A stretch of DNA of 64,000 nucleotides from an uncultured Lachnospiraceae bacterium (GCA_947089905.1 CAMUMG010000010.1:50834-114833); one strand, 5' to 3'. Counted from the first letter of the stretch, positions 53,582 to 63,888 are shown. Program-made: numbers and translations. The notes: generated from the sequence alone by a model not told the origin.

Positions 53582-55840
53582 ATGAAAGAGGAAATTTATA
53601 AAATTGAAGGAATGTCTTGTGCTGCATGTAGCAGTGCTGTAGAACGTGTTACCAGACGTCTTCCGGGTGTAATAAAAAGTGATGTCAATTTAACAACAGG
53701 ACGGATGGATATTGTATATGATGAAGCACAGGTACTTCCCGAAACGATTATGGCAAAGGTAGAAAAAGCGGGTTTTGGAATCAGCCTTGCTACAGAAAGT
53801 AAAAAAGAACGTCAAAAGGAAGAAAAGGAGAAAGAGGAAAGTTTAAAAGAAGCAAAACATCGTTTAACTTGGGCTATTTTATTTGCTGTTCCATTATTGT
53901 ATTTAGCAATGGGACATATGCTTCCATTTGAACTTCCGCTTCCAAAAATAATTCAGATGGAAGTTCACCCACTACGATTTGCAGTATTACAATTAATTCT
54001 TACGCTTCCCGTTCTTTACTTTGGAAGAAATTTTTATATCAAAGGATTTCATACATTAATTCGCAAGAATCCGAATATGGATTCTTTGGTTGCAGTTGGA
54101 ACTTCAGCAGCTTTTCTATATAGTCTTGTTATGACACTGATGATTCCTTCTGATCCACATAAAGTACATTTTTTATATTATGAATCGGCGGCTGTAGTAG
54201 TTACATTGGTTATGTTAGGAAAGTATTTAGAAAAGAGAAGTAAAGGAAAGACCTCAGAAGCAATTAAAAAGTTGATGGAATTAGCTCCAGATACAGCGAT
54301 TCTTTTAGTAGATGGCGAAGAAAGGGAAGTACCTTCTGAAACACTTCGTATAGGAGATATTGTACGGGTAAAAGCAGGAATGAAAGTACCTGTAGATGGT
54401 ATTATATCCAGTGGAAGTAGTAGTGTAGATGAGTCTATGCTAACAGGAGAGAGTATTCCTGTAGAAAAAGTAGTGGGAAGTGAAGTGATAGGTGGAAGTT
54501 TAAATTTTGAAGGAATGTTTCAAATGGAAGTAACACGAACTGGAAATGAAACAACATTATCTAAAATTGTAAAGTTGATGGAAGAAGCACAGGGAAAAAA
54601 AGCTCCTATTTCTAAAGTAGCAGATCAGGTAGCGGGATATTTTGTTCCCACTGTGATGGGAATTGCTTTCATAGCGGCTTTCATATGGTTTCTTACAGGA
54701 CATGGAGCTGCATTTGCAATTAATATTTTTGTTTCTGTTCTTGTAATTGCCTGTCCATGTGCCCTTGGATTAGCAACGCCAACAGCAATTATGGTAGGGA
54801 CTGGACTTGCGGCAAGCCATGGAATTTTAATTAAAAGTGGAGAAGCACTAGAATTAACGCATAAAGTAGATGCAGTTGTTTTAGATAAGACTGGGACAAT
54901 TACAGAGGGAAAACCGCGTGTAATGGAGGTTATTTCTGAAACATATTCTCAGACTGAATTGATTAGGATAGCAGCGGCAGCAGAAGCAGGAAGTGAACAT
55001 CCTCTTGCACTTGCTATTGTAAGGGAAGCACAGGATAGAAATGTCTTAGAACAAAACTTAGTAAAAGAATTTAAAAACCTTTCAGGAATGGGAGCTTGCG
55101 CTATTTTAACCACAGGACAGGAAGTTCAGGTCGGTAATCGAAAATTGTTAGATCATCTGGGAATTTCTTTAGATCAAACAAAACAGGATTTTTTTACACA
55201 GGAAGCAAAAAAACTTGCTGCGAAAGGTCAGACACCAATGTTTGTTGTAATCGAAAAAAAATTAGAAGGTATTATCAGTGTAGCAGATGCAATAAAAGAC
55301 AGCAGCCAAAACGCAGTGGATTCCTTAAAGCAGCTCGGTTTAAAAGTATATATGCTCACAGGAGATAATAGACTGACTGCAGAATATATTGGACAACAAG
55401 CACGAGTAGACGAGGTAATTGCAGAAGTACTTCCAGAGGAAAAGGCAGCAGCAGTAGAAACCTTGCAAAAACAAGGGAAAAAGGTAATGATGGTTGGAGA
55501 TGGAATCAATGATGCTCCTGCATTAGTTCAGGCAGATATCGGAATGGCGATTGGAAATGGAAGTGATATTGCTATTGATTCAGCAGATATTGTATTAATG
55601 CGTTCGGATTTAATGGATGTATATAAGGCAGTCCATTTAAGTAGACTTACTATTCGTAATATCAAACAAAATCTGTTCTGGGCATTTTTTTATAACTCTA
55701 TTGGAATTCCAGTTGCGGCAGGACTTCTATATCCAATTAATGGTACACTACTTAGTCCTATGATTGGAGGATTTGCAATGTCACTAAGTTCTGTTTTTGT
55801 AGTAGGTAATGCTCTGAGATTACGTAGAGCAAAATTGTAA
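53582..55840 (+). CDS. copA: copper-translocating P-type ATPase
   Basis: The 752-residue P1B-ATPase exports Cu(I). One heavy-metal-associated domain ([14 protein letters not shown]) lies at residues 8-21. Eight membrane helices follow, with [12 protein letters not shown] (CPC) in helix 6, the phosphorylation site [20 protein letters not shown], and [11 protein letters not shown]. The CPC motif and the CsoR operator upstream indicate copper or silver rather than zinc or cadmium. It leads a copper operon followed by csoR and copZ. Confidence 0.95.
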   Translation: MKEEIYKIEGMSCAACSSAVERVTRRLPGVIKSDVNLTTGRMDIVYDEAQVLPETIMAKVEKAGFGISLATESKKERQKEEKEKEESLKEAKHRLTWAILFAVPLLYLAMGHMLPFELPLPKIIQMEVHPLRFAVLQLILTLPVLYFGRNFYIKGFHTLIRKNPNMDSLVAVGTSAAFLYSLVMTLMIPSDPHKVHFLYYESAAVVVTLVMLGKYLEKRSKGKTSEAIKKLMELAPDTAILLVDGEEREVPSETLRIGDIVRVKAGMKVPVDGIISSGSSSVDESMLTGESIPVEKVVGSEVIGGSLNFEGMFQMEVTRTGNETTLSKIVKLMEEAQGKKAPISKVADQVAGYFVPTVMGIAFIAAFIWFLTGHGAAFAINIFVSVLVIACPCALGLATPTAIMVGTGLAASHGILIKSGEALELTHKVDAVVLDKTGTITEGKPRVMEVISETYSQTELIRIAAAAEAGSEHPLALAIVREAQDRNVLEQNLVKEFKNLSGMGACAILTTGQEVQVGNRKLLDHLGISLDQTKQDFFTQEAKKLAAKGQTPMFVVIEKKLEGIISVADAIKDSSQNAVDSLKQLGLKVYMLTGDNRLTAEYIGQQARVDEVIAEVLPEEKAAAVETLQKQGKKVMMVGDGINDAPALVQADIGMAIGNGSDIAIDSADIVLMRSDLMDVYKAVHLSRLTIRNIKQNLFWAFFYNSIGIPVAAGLLYPINGTLLSPMIGGFAMSLSSVFVVGNALRLRRAKL

Positions 55841-55905
55841 GACGGTTTTATCTTCATAAATAGAAGAAACAACTTAGTGCAAAAAGCACAGAAATGAGAT
55901 AGAAT

Positions 55906-56235
55906 ATGGATAAAAACGAAGAAAATTTAGAAGAATTAGAATGTATACAGATAGGTTCACGAAAGAAACATCGAAAGGAAGAAGAAATAAAAGATTTCAT
56001 TCATCGTCTGAATCGAATAGAGGGACAGATTCGAGGAATTCGTAAAATGGTAGAAGAAGATTGTTATTGTGTAGATATTTTAACTCAGGTATCTGCAGTG
56101 CAATCGGCATTAAATTCTTTTTCCAGAAATGTACTTGGAAATCATATAAAAACTTGTGTAGTAGATGATATACAAAAGGGAAAAGAAGAGGCAATCGATG
56201 AATTATTAGAGCTGCTTAGAAAATTTATAAAATAA
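55906..56235 (+). CDS. csoR: CsoR-type copper-sensing repressor
   Basis: This 109-residue all-helical protein has the DUF156/CsoR metal site: a Cys in DCYCVDILTQ, and H/C in LGNHIKTCVVDD. IEGQIRGIRKMVEED marks the DNA-binding helix. The N-terminal 30 residues form an extra charged arm. Cu(I) binding releases it from the ATACCC/GGGGTAT operator upstream of copA. Co-transcription with copA gives feedback. Confidence 0.9.
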   Translation: MDKNEENLEELECIQIGSRKKHRKEEEIKDFIHRLNRIEGQIRGIRKMVEEDCYCVDILTQVSAVQSALNSFSRNVLGNHIKTCVVDDIQKGKEEAIDELLELLRKFIK

Positions 56236-56277
56236 TCTTGTATCTTTAAAATAATTATGATAGATTGATAATATAGT

Positions 56278-56308
56278 AAGTTTGTGTTTGTGTGACGTCC
56301 ACAAACTT
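56278..56308. repeat. hairpin between csoR and copZ
   Basis: AAGTTTGTG (56278-56286) pairs with CACAAACTT (56300-56308). A weak T run follows, so it could attenuate or terminate transcription before copZ. Confidence 0.5.
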
Positions 56309-56348
56309 GTTCTATGAAATAAAGAGTCACACAGAAAAGAGGAGAATT

Positions 56349-56543
56349 ATGACAACATTAAAGGTAAAAGAAATGTCCTGTAATCATTGTGTAGAACGTA
56401 TTCATAAAGCACTTGAGGCAGTAAATATCCAACACAGTGTAGATTTGGAAACGAAAACGGTACAAATTGATGGCACACAGGAAAATGTGGCAACTGCTAT
56501 TGAAGAATTAGCAGACATTGGATTTACCGCAGAAGCAATATAA
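56349..56543 (+). CDS. copZ: CopZ-like copper chaperone
   Basis: I start at the ATG of 56349 (AGAGGAGA ribosome-binding site), giving a 64-residue ferredoxin-like heavy-metal-associated domain. The metal motif is [11 protein letters not shown], with CxxC replaced by MxCxxC in standard form (MSCNHC). It lies third in the copper operon after copA and csoR and would hand Cu(I) to CopA. The frame reads back to 56292 but through the upstream hairpin. Confidence 0.88.
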   Translation: MTTLKVKEMSCNHCVERIHKALEAVNIQHSVDLETKTVQIDGTQENVATAIEELADIGFTAEAI

Positions 56544-56563
56544 TACAACATGGAGGAAATCAT

Positions 56564-58057
56564 ATGGGGAACAAAACATTTTTTGAAAAAAATGATGCGG
56601 AAGTCAGTTTTTTAATCTGTAAAGTGTTAATGGGTATGACTTTGATATTTCCAGCACTTTTTATTTTATCAGCAACACATATTTTTAGTGTTTCTATTTC
56701 CTATTTACTTCGAGTCGTACCTGTTGGACTGATATGTACGCTCTCCCCTATGATTTTGTATAAACTTCGAGTATCCATTATCTTTATTAAAAACTACAGT
56801 ATTTTAGCAGTGGCATTTTTTATTGTACTGATGGCAGCTAACCATCATATTGGTATTTATATAACTTATGCACTCCCATTAGCGTTAAGTTGTATGTATT
56901 TTGATAAAAAATTTACAATACGTACAGCCTTAATCGGATATATTGGATTGATAATAGCCCTATATTTAAGATCGGGAAATGTGCCATTATATGATGAGCC
57001 TAGAATGTCATGGTTTACTGGTTACGCAATGGGTTATACAATGGAATATGCTGCTATGTCTGCTGTATTTATCAGTCTTGCGGCAAGGGCAAGAAGGATC
57101 TTAGAAAATTTACATAATACAGAACGAGTAAAACAGATATTAAGTGATTGTGGAGAGGCATCTATTCAACTTTCAGATGTTATGGAAAATTTAAAAGCTG
57201 CCATTGATAATACTGTAAAGAATAATAAAGTAATTGAGCAAGAAGCAGATAAGACAATGACAGGTTGTGAAGATACTTTGCAACAAGTTCATGTTACTAA
57301 TAACAGTATTGAAACAATGAAAGATACTATGCAGGAGACATTAGAGCATACTAAAAGTATGTCTGAACTTGCTTCTAACTCTTATCAAAAAACACAAAAT
57401 TATATTAAAACGATGCAGTTGGCAGTGGAATCTATACAGCAAATTGGATATTCTAGTGAATCCATTCAAAAAAAGGTACTACAGTTAGGAAGTAGTGCCC
57501 AAGAGATTGCTGCTTTTACAGATACAATAGAAAAAATTGCAGGTCAAACGAATATGCTGGCATTAAATGCTTCTATAGAAGCAGCACGTGCAGGGGAACA
57601 TGGAAGAGGATTTTCTGTGGTAGCCTCTCAGATTGGAGAGTTGGCAGCAGAAAGCCGTAAAGCAACTAAAAATATTGTGCAACAAATCACCCATATGAAT
57701 CAAAATGTAGAGGAAACACATATTGCAGTTATTCAAAATGGAGAATTAGTTACAGCAGGAATTTCTGAAATAGAAGATGCTAAAAAAGAGGCCGGAAATT
57801 TAGTAAGACTACAGGAAGAGTCCAGTCAAAGAGTAGACAATGTGCAACAAAATATTATAGTTAATGTAGAACATCAGCAAAAAGTTTCAGAAATGGCAGA
57901 TGGAATGAACGATATTATAAGTCAGTCACAAAAACAGATTGAGTCTATTCAACAAGCTATTCAACAGCAGATAGTACTTGCACAACATGTAGAAGCAGCA
58001 TTTAAAGAAGTATTAGTAATCTCTGATCGGCTACTTCAAATAAGTAGACAAGAATAA
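56564..58057 (+). CDS. methyl-accepting chemotaxis protein
   Basis: The 497-residue receptor has an unusual N terminus with about six membrane helices (residues 20-190) and no large extracytoplasmic sensor domain. A long coiled-coil signalling domain follows, with the hairpin tip near [28 protein letters not shown]. There is no HAMP domain that I can see. The ribosome-binding site is GGAGG, 20 bases after copZ, so it may be partly co-transcribed with the copper operon. What it senses is unknown. Confidence 0.9.
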   Translation: MGNKTFFEKNDAEVSFLICKVLMGMTLIFPALFILSATHIFSVSISYLLRVVPVGLICTLSPMILYKLRVSIIFIKNYSILAVAFFIVLMAANHHIGIYITYALPLALSCMYFDKKFTIRTALIGYIGLIIALYLRSGNVPLYDEPRMSWFTGYAMGYTMEYAAMSAVFISLAARARRILENLHNTERVKQILSDCGEASIQLSDVMENLKAAIDNTVKNNKVIEQEADKTMTGCEDTLQQVHVTNNSIETMKDTMQETLEHTKSMSELASNSYQKTQNYIKTMQLAVESIQQIGYSSESIQKKVLQLGSSAQEIAAFTDTIEKIAGQTNMLALNASIEAARAGEHGRGFSVVASQIGELAAESRKATKNIVQQITHMNQNVEETHIAVIQNGELVTAGISEIEDAKKEAGNLVRLQEESSQRVDNVQQNIIVNVEHQQKVSEMADGMNDIISQSQKQIESIQQAIQQQIVLAQHVEAAFKEVLVISDRLLQISRQE

Positions 58058-58065
58058 AAAATTTC

Positions 58066-58094
58066 TTGACAGATTAGTTTGTATCTAGTAGAAT
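58066..58094 (+). promoter_or_regulatory. promoter of metK
   Basis: TTGACA (58066-58071) and TAGAAT (58089-58094) are 17 bases apart, directly ahead of the SAM riboswitch. Confidence 0.85.
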
Positions 58095-58130
58095 AAATTG
58101 TACTAAGGTAAAATTGAATAGTTTTAAATT

Positions 58131-58228
58131 TCTCTTATTCCGAGTGATGGAGAGTAAAGACTCTGTGAAATCACGGCAACCCCCTAAGTGGAAGGTGCTA
58201 AGTTGAGCGAGTAATCGAACAATAAGGG
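58131..58228 (+). promoter_or_regulatory. SAM-I riboswitch (S box)
   Basis: CTTATT (58134-58139) and AATAAG (58221-58226) close the P1 helix. GTGAAATCACGGCAACCCCC and GGAAGGTGCTAA match the conserved SAM-I core. A terminator follows at 58249. It controls metK. Confidence 0.92.
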
Positions 58229-58248
58229 GATTTGATTATTTGTAGATC

Positions 58249-58272
58249 AGTCCGCTTAAGCGGACTTTTTTA
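58249..58272 (+). terminator. SAM riboswitch terminator
   Basis: AGTCCGCTTAAGCGGACT is a palindromic stem followed by TTTTTT. It is the expression platform of the SAM-I riboswitch. Confidence 0.92.
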
Positions 58273-58331
58273 TTTCGATTACTAAAAGGGGGACTCCAAT
58301 AAAAAAATCTATAAAGAAATGAGGTTAATGT

Positions 58332-59522
58332 ATGAACGAGAAATTATTATTTACATCGGAGTCCGTAACAGAAGGACATCCAGACAAGATCTGTGATCAG
58401 ATTTCAGACGCAGTTTTAGATGCACTATTAATACAAGATCCAATGAGCAGAGTAGCATGTGAAACAGCTATTACAACAGGACTTGTTTTAGTTATGGGAG
58501 AAGTTACAACAAAGGGATATGTTGATATTCAAAGGATCGTTCGAGATACTATTCGAGAAATTGGTTATGATCGATCGGAGTATGGATTTGATGCAAATAC
58601 TTGTGGAGTTATTGTGGCACTGAATGAACAATCCAAAGATATTGCAATGGGAGTAGACAAAGCATTAGAGGCAAGAGAAAATACAATGACCGAACAAGAT
58701 TTGGAGGCAATAGGGGCAGGAGATCAGGGAATGATGTATGGATATGCAACGAATGAAACAAAAGAATATATGCCATATCCTATTTCTTTAGCCCATAAAT
58801 TGACCAAAAAACTTTCTGCAGTAAGAAAGGATGGAACACTTTCCTATTTAAGACCAGATGGAAAAAGTCAAGTGACAGTGGAATATAATGAGCAGGGAAA
58901 ACCAGTTCACTTAAATGCAGTAGTATTATCTACTCAGCATGATCCAGATGTAACACAGGAACAAATTCATAAAGATATTAAGAAATATGTTTTCGATTCG
59001 GTTCTTCCGAAAGAACTCATTGATGAAAGAACAAAGTTTTATATTAATCCAACAGGCAGGTTTGTTATTGGAGGACCTAACGGTGATAGTGGTTTAACTG
59101 GAAGAAAGATTATTGTAGACACTTATGGTGGATATGCTCGTCACGGTGGTGGTGCATTTTCTGGAAAGGATTGTACAAAGGTAGATCGTTCCGCTGCTTA
59201 TGCAGCAAGATATGTTGCTAAAAATATTGTTGCGGCTGGATTGGCAGACAAATGTGAGGTTCAGCTTTCTTATGCCATTGGAGTAGCTCAGCCTACCTCT
59301 ATCAATATTGATACATTTGGGACAGGAAAACTTTCAGAGGAAAAATTAGTTGAAATTATTCGTTCTAACTTTGATCTTCGTCCAGCAGGTATTATTAAAA
59401 TGTTGGATTTAAGACGCCCAATCTACAAAAAAACAGCAGCATATGGACATTTTGGTCGTACAGATTTAGATTTGTCTTGGGAAAAGTTAGATAAAATAGA
59501 ATTACTAAAACAATATCTATAA
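58332..59522 (+). CDS. metK: S-adenosylmethionine synthetase
   Basis: The 396-residue enzyme makes SAM from methionine and ATP. It shows [20 protein letters not shown] at the N terminus (split in the ATP site), [12 protein letters not shown], and [19 protein letters not shown]. The length is standard. The SAM-I riboswitch gives feedback control. It is a single-gene unit with a terminator at 59531. Confidence 0.96.
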   Translation: MNEKLLFTSESVTEGHPDKICDQISDAVLDALLIQDPMSRVACETAITTGLVLVMGEVTTKGYVDIQRIVRDTIREIGYDRSEYGFDANTCGVIVALNEQSKDIAMGVDKALEARENTMTEQDLEAIGAGDQGMMYGYATNETKEYMPYPISLAHKLTKKLSAVRKDGTLSYLRPDGKSQVTVEYNEQGKPVHLNAVVLSTQHDPDVTQEQIHKDIKKYVFDSVLPKELIDERTKFYINPTGRFVIGGPNGDSGLTGRKIIVDTYGGYARHGGGAFSGKDCTKVDRSAAYAARYVAKNIVAAGLADKCEVQLSYAIGVAQPTSINIDTFGTGKLSEEKLVEIIRSNFDLRPAGIIKMLDLRRPIYKKTAAYGHFGRTDLDLSWEKLDKIELLKQYL

Positions 59523-59530
59523 TGAGCAAT

Positions 59531-59577
59531 GCAGAAATCATAGAAAAATTTCTATCAAACTATGATTTCTGCATTTT
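59531..59577 (+). terminator. terminator after metK
   Basis: GCAGAAATCATAG (59531-59543) pairs perfectly with CTATGATTTCTGC (59560-59572), followed by TTTT. Confidence 0.9.
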
Positions 59578-59683
59578 GTAACAATACCTTCTAAAATATT
59601 TCTTATACTTTCTCTATACATCCCATATAAAATAAGTTATAATCATATTACCATAAATGATATAAAGGAGAAAACATATTGGA

Positions 59684-60877
59684 ATGGAGAGAATAAAACG
59701 CGGGGAGATGAGAGCCGAGCAATACAGGCGAAAGAAACAAAAAAAGCTTGTATTAAGGCTCTCAACTCTTTTCATGGTATTAGCAGCCATCTTTGTTATA
59801 ATTTTTGCCTTCCTTAAAAAAAGCAAAACATATGAAAGCTATCGATTAAGTAGAAAAGCAGAGTGGAATATGACAACAGATACCTCCTATCTGCCATATA
59901 AGTCAGGACTATTAAAGTTTAATCGAGATGGTGCAGAAGCAATTTCACAAAGTGGACAGACTCTCTGGAATGTTACTTATAATATGAAAGATCCAATAGC
60001 AGATGTCAGTGGCTCTTATGCCATAATAGCAGATCGTGGGGGAAAGCAGTTTTGTATTATAGATGGTTCTGGAACAGCAAATCGAATTGAAGTTTTAAAT
60101 AATATTACATATATTGATATTGCTCAACAAGGTGTAGCAGCAGTAATGATGAGTAATGTCGGTAAAGATTATGTAGAGTTATATAGCATGGATAGTGTCA
60201 GTGGAGGAACTGCACTTGCAAATGGAGAAACTTCTGTATTAACCGATGGTTTTCCACTGGATCTTGCAATTTCAAAAGATGGAAAAAAGTTGATAACTTC
60301 CTATATGCGACTGGTAGAGGATAGTTTGGAAAATTGGGTAACATTTTATAACTTTGGAGAAGTCGGAAAAAGTATGTTTGATCATATTGCAGGAAATTAT
60401 AAGCAGGGGGAAGCATTAGCACCGCAAATTGAATTTCTTACAAATGATATTGTATTAGTGTGTCGAAATGATGGATTTTTATTATATACTATGCAAGAAA
60501 TTCCAAAGGCAAGGGCAATTACTTCAATAGAAGAAAAAATAGAACATATTACATGGAGTGATTCCTATATTTGTGTTGTTTTAAAAAATACATCTAATGA
60601 AGGAAAACATCGTGTTCAGCTCTATAATTTTAATGGGAAAAAACAACTTGATATCATCATAAATGATGATTTTGAACGAATCTTACTTTCTGGAGAAGAT
60701 ATTGTATTTTACAGTCGATTAAGTTGCGTTATTTATACCACACATGGTAAGGAAAAATTTAGAGGAAACTTTGATAGAAATGTAGAACAGATCTATCCAA
60801 TCAATAATGAAGATGAATATTTATTGATTGGAGATGGAACGATGGATTTGATGAAGTTAATTGAAGCAAAGAACTAA
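59684..60877 (+). CDS. DUF5711-family membrane-anchored beta-propeller-like protein
   Basis: The 397-residue protein has a basic cytoplasmic N terminus (residues 1-25), one membrane helix (about 26-45) and a large extracytoplasmic domain with repeated WD/PQQ-like strand units (SGLLKFNRDGAEAIS, GSYAIIADRGGKQFCIID). This matches Lachnospiraceae DUF5711 proteins. Function is not known. It is followed 41 bases later by a CvpA-like gene in the same unit, suggesting an envelope role. Its start lies a little far (about 13 bases) from the AAAGGAG site. Confidence 0.78.
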   Translation: MERIKRGEMRAEQYRRKKQKKLVLRLSTLFMVLAAIFVIIFAFLKKSKTYESYRLSRKAEWNMTTDTSYLPYKSGLLKFNRDGAEAISQSGQTLWNVTYNMKDPIADVSGSYAIIADRGGKQFCIIDGSGTANRIEVLNNITYIDIAQQGVAAVMMSNVGKDYVELYSMDSVSGGTALANGETSVLTDGFPLDLAISKDGKKLITSYMRLVEDSLENWVTFYNFGEVGKSMFDHIAGNYKQGEALAPQIEFLTNDIVLVCRNDGFLLYTMQEIPKARAITSIEEKIEHITWSDSYICVVLKNTSNEGKHRVQLYNFNGKKQLDIIINDDFERILLSGEDIVFYSRLSCVIYTTHGKEKFRGNFDRNVEQIYPINNEDEYLLIGDGTMDLMKLIEAKN

Positions 60878-60918
60878 AATTTTAGATAACAAAAAGTAAT
60901 ATAGAAATGGAGAGAAAA

Positions 60919-61614
60919 ATGAATACTTTGTGGATAGGGGTAATAGTGATATTAGGACTCAGTGGAATTTTAGGTTGGAAAAGAGGATTAATAAGAACAA
61001 TATTTTCTTTATTTTCTCTTATGGTGGCATTATTACTAGCATATTGGATTAGCCCGGTAATTAGTAAGTCACTGCAAAAAAATGAAAAAGTTATGAATTA
61101 TTATACACAAAAAGTAGATGAATTTTTAAATTTAAAAGACACAGGAAAAAAATTAAATGAACAAATCAAAATAATTGAAGAATTACCATTGCCAGAATCA
61201 ATAAAAAAGTCATTAATTGATAATAATAAAGAAGAAATCTATCAGGCTTTAGATGCAGAAAGCTTTTCACAATACCTTACTAATTCTATTGCATGTTTTA
61301 TATTAAATGCTATGGTGTTTTTTGTAATTTTTCTACTTGTCCGAATTGGACTTCATATTCTCTGTTTTGTTTTAGATATTATCAGTAAACTGCCGATTTT
61401 AAATGAATTAAATCATTTTGCAGGTTTGGCAGTCGGTATTTTACAGGGATTACTTTTTCTTTGGATTGGATGTACAATTCTTACTGCATGTAGCGGAACA
61501 CAGTGGGGACAAGATGCAATGGACATGATTGGGCAAAGTAAATTACTCAGTGTAATTTATAATAACAATCTAATTTTAAAGTATATTACAAATCTGTCAA
61601 AATTATTGCTTTAG
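60919..61614 (+). CDS. CvpA-family membrane protein
   Basis: I start at the ATG of 60919, since GGAGAG lies directly before it and an upstream ATG at 60907 would overlap that site. The 231-residue protein has two N-terminal membrane helices with the CvpA-type GWKRGLIRTIFSLFS motif between them, and two more in the C-terminal half. The middle is a charged extracytoplasmic loop. CvpA proteins relate to colicin V production and stress or virulence traits, with unclear mechanism. It shares a unit with the DUF5711 protein. Confidence 0.82.
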   Translation: MNTLWIGVIVILGLSGILGWKRGLIRTIFSLFSLMVALLLAYWISPVISKSLQKNEKVMNYYTQKVDEFLNLKDTGKKLNEQIKIIEELPLPESIKKSLIDNNKEEIYQALDAESFSQYLTNSIACFILNAMVFFVIFLLVRIGLHILCFVLDIISKLPILNELNHFAGLAVGILQGLLFLWIGCTILTACSGTQWGQDAMDMIGQSKLLSVIYNNNLILKYITNLSKLLL

Positions 61615-61642
61615 TTATTATCTAATTCATTACAGGGAATAC

Positions 61643-61671
61643 TTGAAAGTAATAGGAAACAGGAGTATACT
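61643..61671 (+). promoter_or_regulatory. promoter of the KDPG aldolase gene
   Basis: TTGAAA (61643-61648) and TATACT (61666-61671) are 17 bases apart, about 50 bases before the start codon. Confidence 0.7.
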
Positions 61672-61718
61672 CAATTTGTAAGCACTTACATTTTGAAAAA
61701 TGAAAAGGAGTATAAAAG

Positions 61719-62678
61719 ATGAACGAAGTATTAAAGAGATTCCAGAATCTTGGTATTATTCCAGTAGTAAAGATTGACGATGCTAAAATGGCTGTACCAT
61801 TGGCAAAAGCTTTATGTGAAGGGGGACTGCCAGTAGCTGAAGTTACATTTCGAACAGCAGCAGCAGAGGAGGCAATCCGCAATATGACACAGGCATACCC
61901 AGATATGTTTGTAGGTGCAGGTACTGTTTTAACTATAGAACAAGTAGATCGTGCAGTAGACGCCGGAGCAAAATTTATTGTAAGTCCTGGATTGAATCCT
62001 AAAGTAGTAAGGCATTGCATTGAAAAAGGAGTAACGATTACTCCGGGAACTTCTAGTCCAACAGATATTGAACAGGCATTAGAATTCGGATTAGAGGCTG
62101 TAAAGTTTTTCCCTGCGGAAGCTTCCGGGGGGTTGGCAAAAATTAAGGCAATGGCAGCACCATATGTAAATATGATGTTTATGCCTACAGGTGGAATTAA
62201 TGAAAAAAATTTGAATTCTTATTTAGATTTCCCAAAAGTTTTAGCATGCGGCGGAAGCTGGATGGTAAACGATGCTTTCATTAATGCAGGAGAATTTGAT
62301 AAAATTAAAGAATTGACAAGAAAAGCAGTTAATACTATGTTGGGATTTGAACTACGCCATGTTGGCATTAATAGTTCAAATGAGAAAGAGGCAGAACAAA
62401 CGGCAGAAACTTTTGAAAAACTTTTTGGATTTGTGAAAAACAGTGGTAATATTTCTTTTTTTGCTGGAACAGAAATTGAGGTGATGAAGACACCTTATCG
62501 TGGAACACATGGTCATATAGCAGTTGCAACTAATTATTTGGAACGTGCGGTTTATCATATGACTTTACAAGGTGTCGAATTTGATATGGATAGTGCGAAA
62601 TATAAAGATGAAAAAATGACATTTATTTATTTAAAAGGTGAAGTAGGAGGTTTTGCAGTTCATCTTGTTCAACGATAA
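61719..62678 (+). CDS. eda: KDPG/KHG aldolase fused to a VOC-like domain
   Basis: The 319-residue protein has two parts. Residues 1-210 form the class I KDPG/KHG aldolase barrel: LPVAEVTFRTAAAEEAI (Glu), FIVSPGLNP, and KFFPAEASGG with the Schiff-base Lys. Residues about 215-319 resemble a vicinal oxygen chelate (glyoxalase-like) domain (LRHVGINSSNEKEAEQTAETF, HGHIAVATNYLERAV), although the metal ligands look incomplete. Such fusions occur in Lachnospiraceae from memory. It cleaves 2-keto-3-deoxy-6-phosphogluconate, as in uronate or Entner-Doudoroff metabolism. It is a single gene with its own promoter. Confidence 0.85.
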   Translation: MNEVLKRFQNLGIIPVVKIDDAKMAVPLAKALCEGGLPVAEVTFRTAAAEEAIRNMTQAYPDMFVGAGTVLTIEQVDRAVDAGAKFIVSPGLNPKVVRHCIEKGVTITPGTSSPTDIEQALEFGLEAVKFFPAEASGGLAKIKAMAAPYVNMMFMPTGGINEKNLNSYLDFPKVLACGGSWMVNDAFINAGEFDKIKELTRKAVNTMLGFELRHVGINSSNEKEAEQTAETFEKLFGFVKNSGNISFFAGTEIEVMKTPYRGTHGHIAVATNYLERAVYHMTLQGVEFDMDSAKYKDEKMTFIYLKGEVGGFAVHLVQR

Positions 62679-62712
62679 AAGGGATTGATATAATTTTATC
62701 TCCTTTTTTAGA
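62676..62712 (+). terminator. weak terminator after eda
   Basis: AAAAGGGAT at 62676 can pair with ATCTCCTTTT (one bulge), followed by T residues to 62710. Confidence 0.55.
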
Positions 62713-62868
62713 TATATCAGATAGAGATGAATCCTACCTCTATAGGTATCCAATAACGTACCCTTATCGGTGTCAGGATTTAATTCTTCATATAAATCTT
62801 TTCGTTTGCCATAGGCTTCCTCCCACTTCTTTTAAGAGGTGGGAGGAAGCCTTGTAAATTTGTAGCCA

Positions 62869-63243
62869 TTATCCTTGATTCTCCATGTGATTTTGTATAA
62901 TAGCTGACGATACTTCACCTATGCTACAGGCAAAATATCCATCTGACCAAAAAATTTTCTTTTTCCAATAGTGTTTAGATAAAAAATTTGGATATTCCTG
63001 CCATAGATAATAAGTTGTTGTTTGCTTAATCGTTTTAACAATGTCACATATCCTATCGGTTATATCGTAACTTATTAAAAAATGTATGTGGTCTTTGTCA
63101 GTTTCCATAGCAATGATATCCCATCCATTAAGACTACATATATCGAAAATCCTTTGTTTTACGTTTTCGTCAATAGCACCTATAAGCAGTTGTTTTCGAT
63201 ATTTTGTAACTAATATTATATGTACTTTAAGACTATACTTGCT
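62869..63243 (-). pseudogene. IS200-type transposase TnpA, start lost, catalytic Tyr replaced
   Basis: The homologous part begins around SKYSLKVHIILVTKYRKQLL and runs to the stop at 62869; the usual first 8-10 residues are missing. The metal-binding HxH (DHIHFLISYD) is kept. In the C-terminal segment, where the family has a YIENQ-like catalytic tyrosine, this reads NHMENQG, so the Tyr is His (a single-base change). The protein therefore cannot make the DNA-tyrosine link. The longer open frame reads into antisense of tnpB. Confidence 0.82.
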
Positions 63244-63498
63244 GAACAGAAACTTATCTATAAGGCTAAACAAAAACAGTCTACTGTAATTAAGGTTAAT
63301 CCTGCTTATACAAGTCAGTGTTGCCCTATATGTGGACATATTGAAAAATCTAACCGTAATAAGAAAATACATCTGTTTACTTGTAAGAATTGTGGATATA
63401 AATCTAATGATGGTCGTATTGGAGCTATGAACCTGTACCGTATGGGAATAAACTTTCTTGAGGAAAGTCAAGTACCTAGTACAGTTACAGTTGAGTAA
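63220..63498 (+). pseudogene. TnpB C-terminal fragment
   Basis: Only the last 92 or so residues remain (KTILAEQKLIYKAKQKQ onward). The zinc-ribbon CPICGHIEKS and CKNCGYKS is intact. The RuvC-III region reads NDGRIGAMNLY where related proteins have NDDRIGAMN, so the last catalytic Asp seems replaced by Gly. More than 250 N-terminal residues are gone. The fragment should be inactive, unless kept as a transposon-derived domain. Confidence 0.82.
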
Positions 63499-63652
63499 AC
63501 TCTACTGTAAAGGGTGTTGTCAACCACCCTATGATGTAACGCCACTTTAGGTAGTAATACTTATTGGGGATGAAAGGTCGAAGGTGCAAGCCGTAATAAC
63601 GGCTGGGCAGTTACAAGCCTATTACCTTTAGGTGATGGGTAGTTGACGGATT
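63499..63652 (+). ncRNA. IS605 right end, candidate omega (re)RNA
   Basis: After the tnpB stop, GTCAACCACCC (from 63519) is complementary to GGGTAGTTGAC (to 63650), and smaller hairpins such as GCCGT/ACGGC lie between. The place and ending fit the guide-RNA-containing right end of TnpB transposons. Expression is unknown. Confidence 0.5.
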
Positions 63653-63694
63653 TGATGATTGCCCAAGAATTACATAAAAAATTTGAAAAAGGAG

Positions 63695-63723
63695 TTGACA
63701 ATAGATTTAAAGTATGATAATAT
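63695..63723 (+). promoter_or_regulatory. rRNA operon promoter P1
   Basis: TTGACA (63695-63700) and TAATAT (63718-63723) are 17 bases apart. Confidence 0.85.
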
Positions 63724-63806
63724 ATTAAAGCTGTCATAAATCAGGAAGCATATAAATAAACTAATATAGTGAAAATTCTGTAAGAAATTAAAAAATAAAA
63801 AGGTGC

Positions 63807-63835
63807 TTGACAGATAGATAACATTGTGTTAGAAT
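63807..63835 (+). promoter_or_regulatory. rRNA operon promoter P2
   Basis: TTGACA (63807-63812) and TAGAAT (63830-63835) are 17 bases apart, with GTGC upstream (AGGTGCTTGACA) as in P3. Confidence 0.87.
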
Positions 63836-63888
63836 ATTAAAGTTACTGATTGATAAATTAAAAATAGTAAAAATAAATAAAAAAGTGC

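Larger units (their letters stand above)
62814..63652. mobile_element. decayed IS200/IS605-type element
   Basis: The element has a left hairpin (GGCTTCCTCCCAC at 62815 pairing with GTGGGAGGAAGCC ending 62853), a minus-strand tnpA fragment, a plus-strand tnpB C-terminal fragment, and a structured right end (63499-63652). The middle, carrying the tnpA start and most of tnpB, has been deleted. It lies between eda and the rRNA promoters. Confidence 0.82.
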
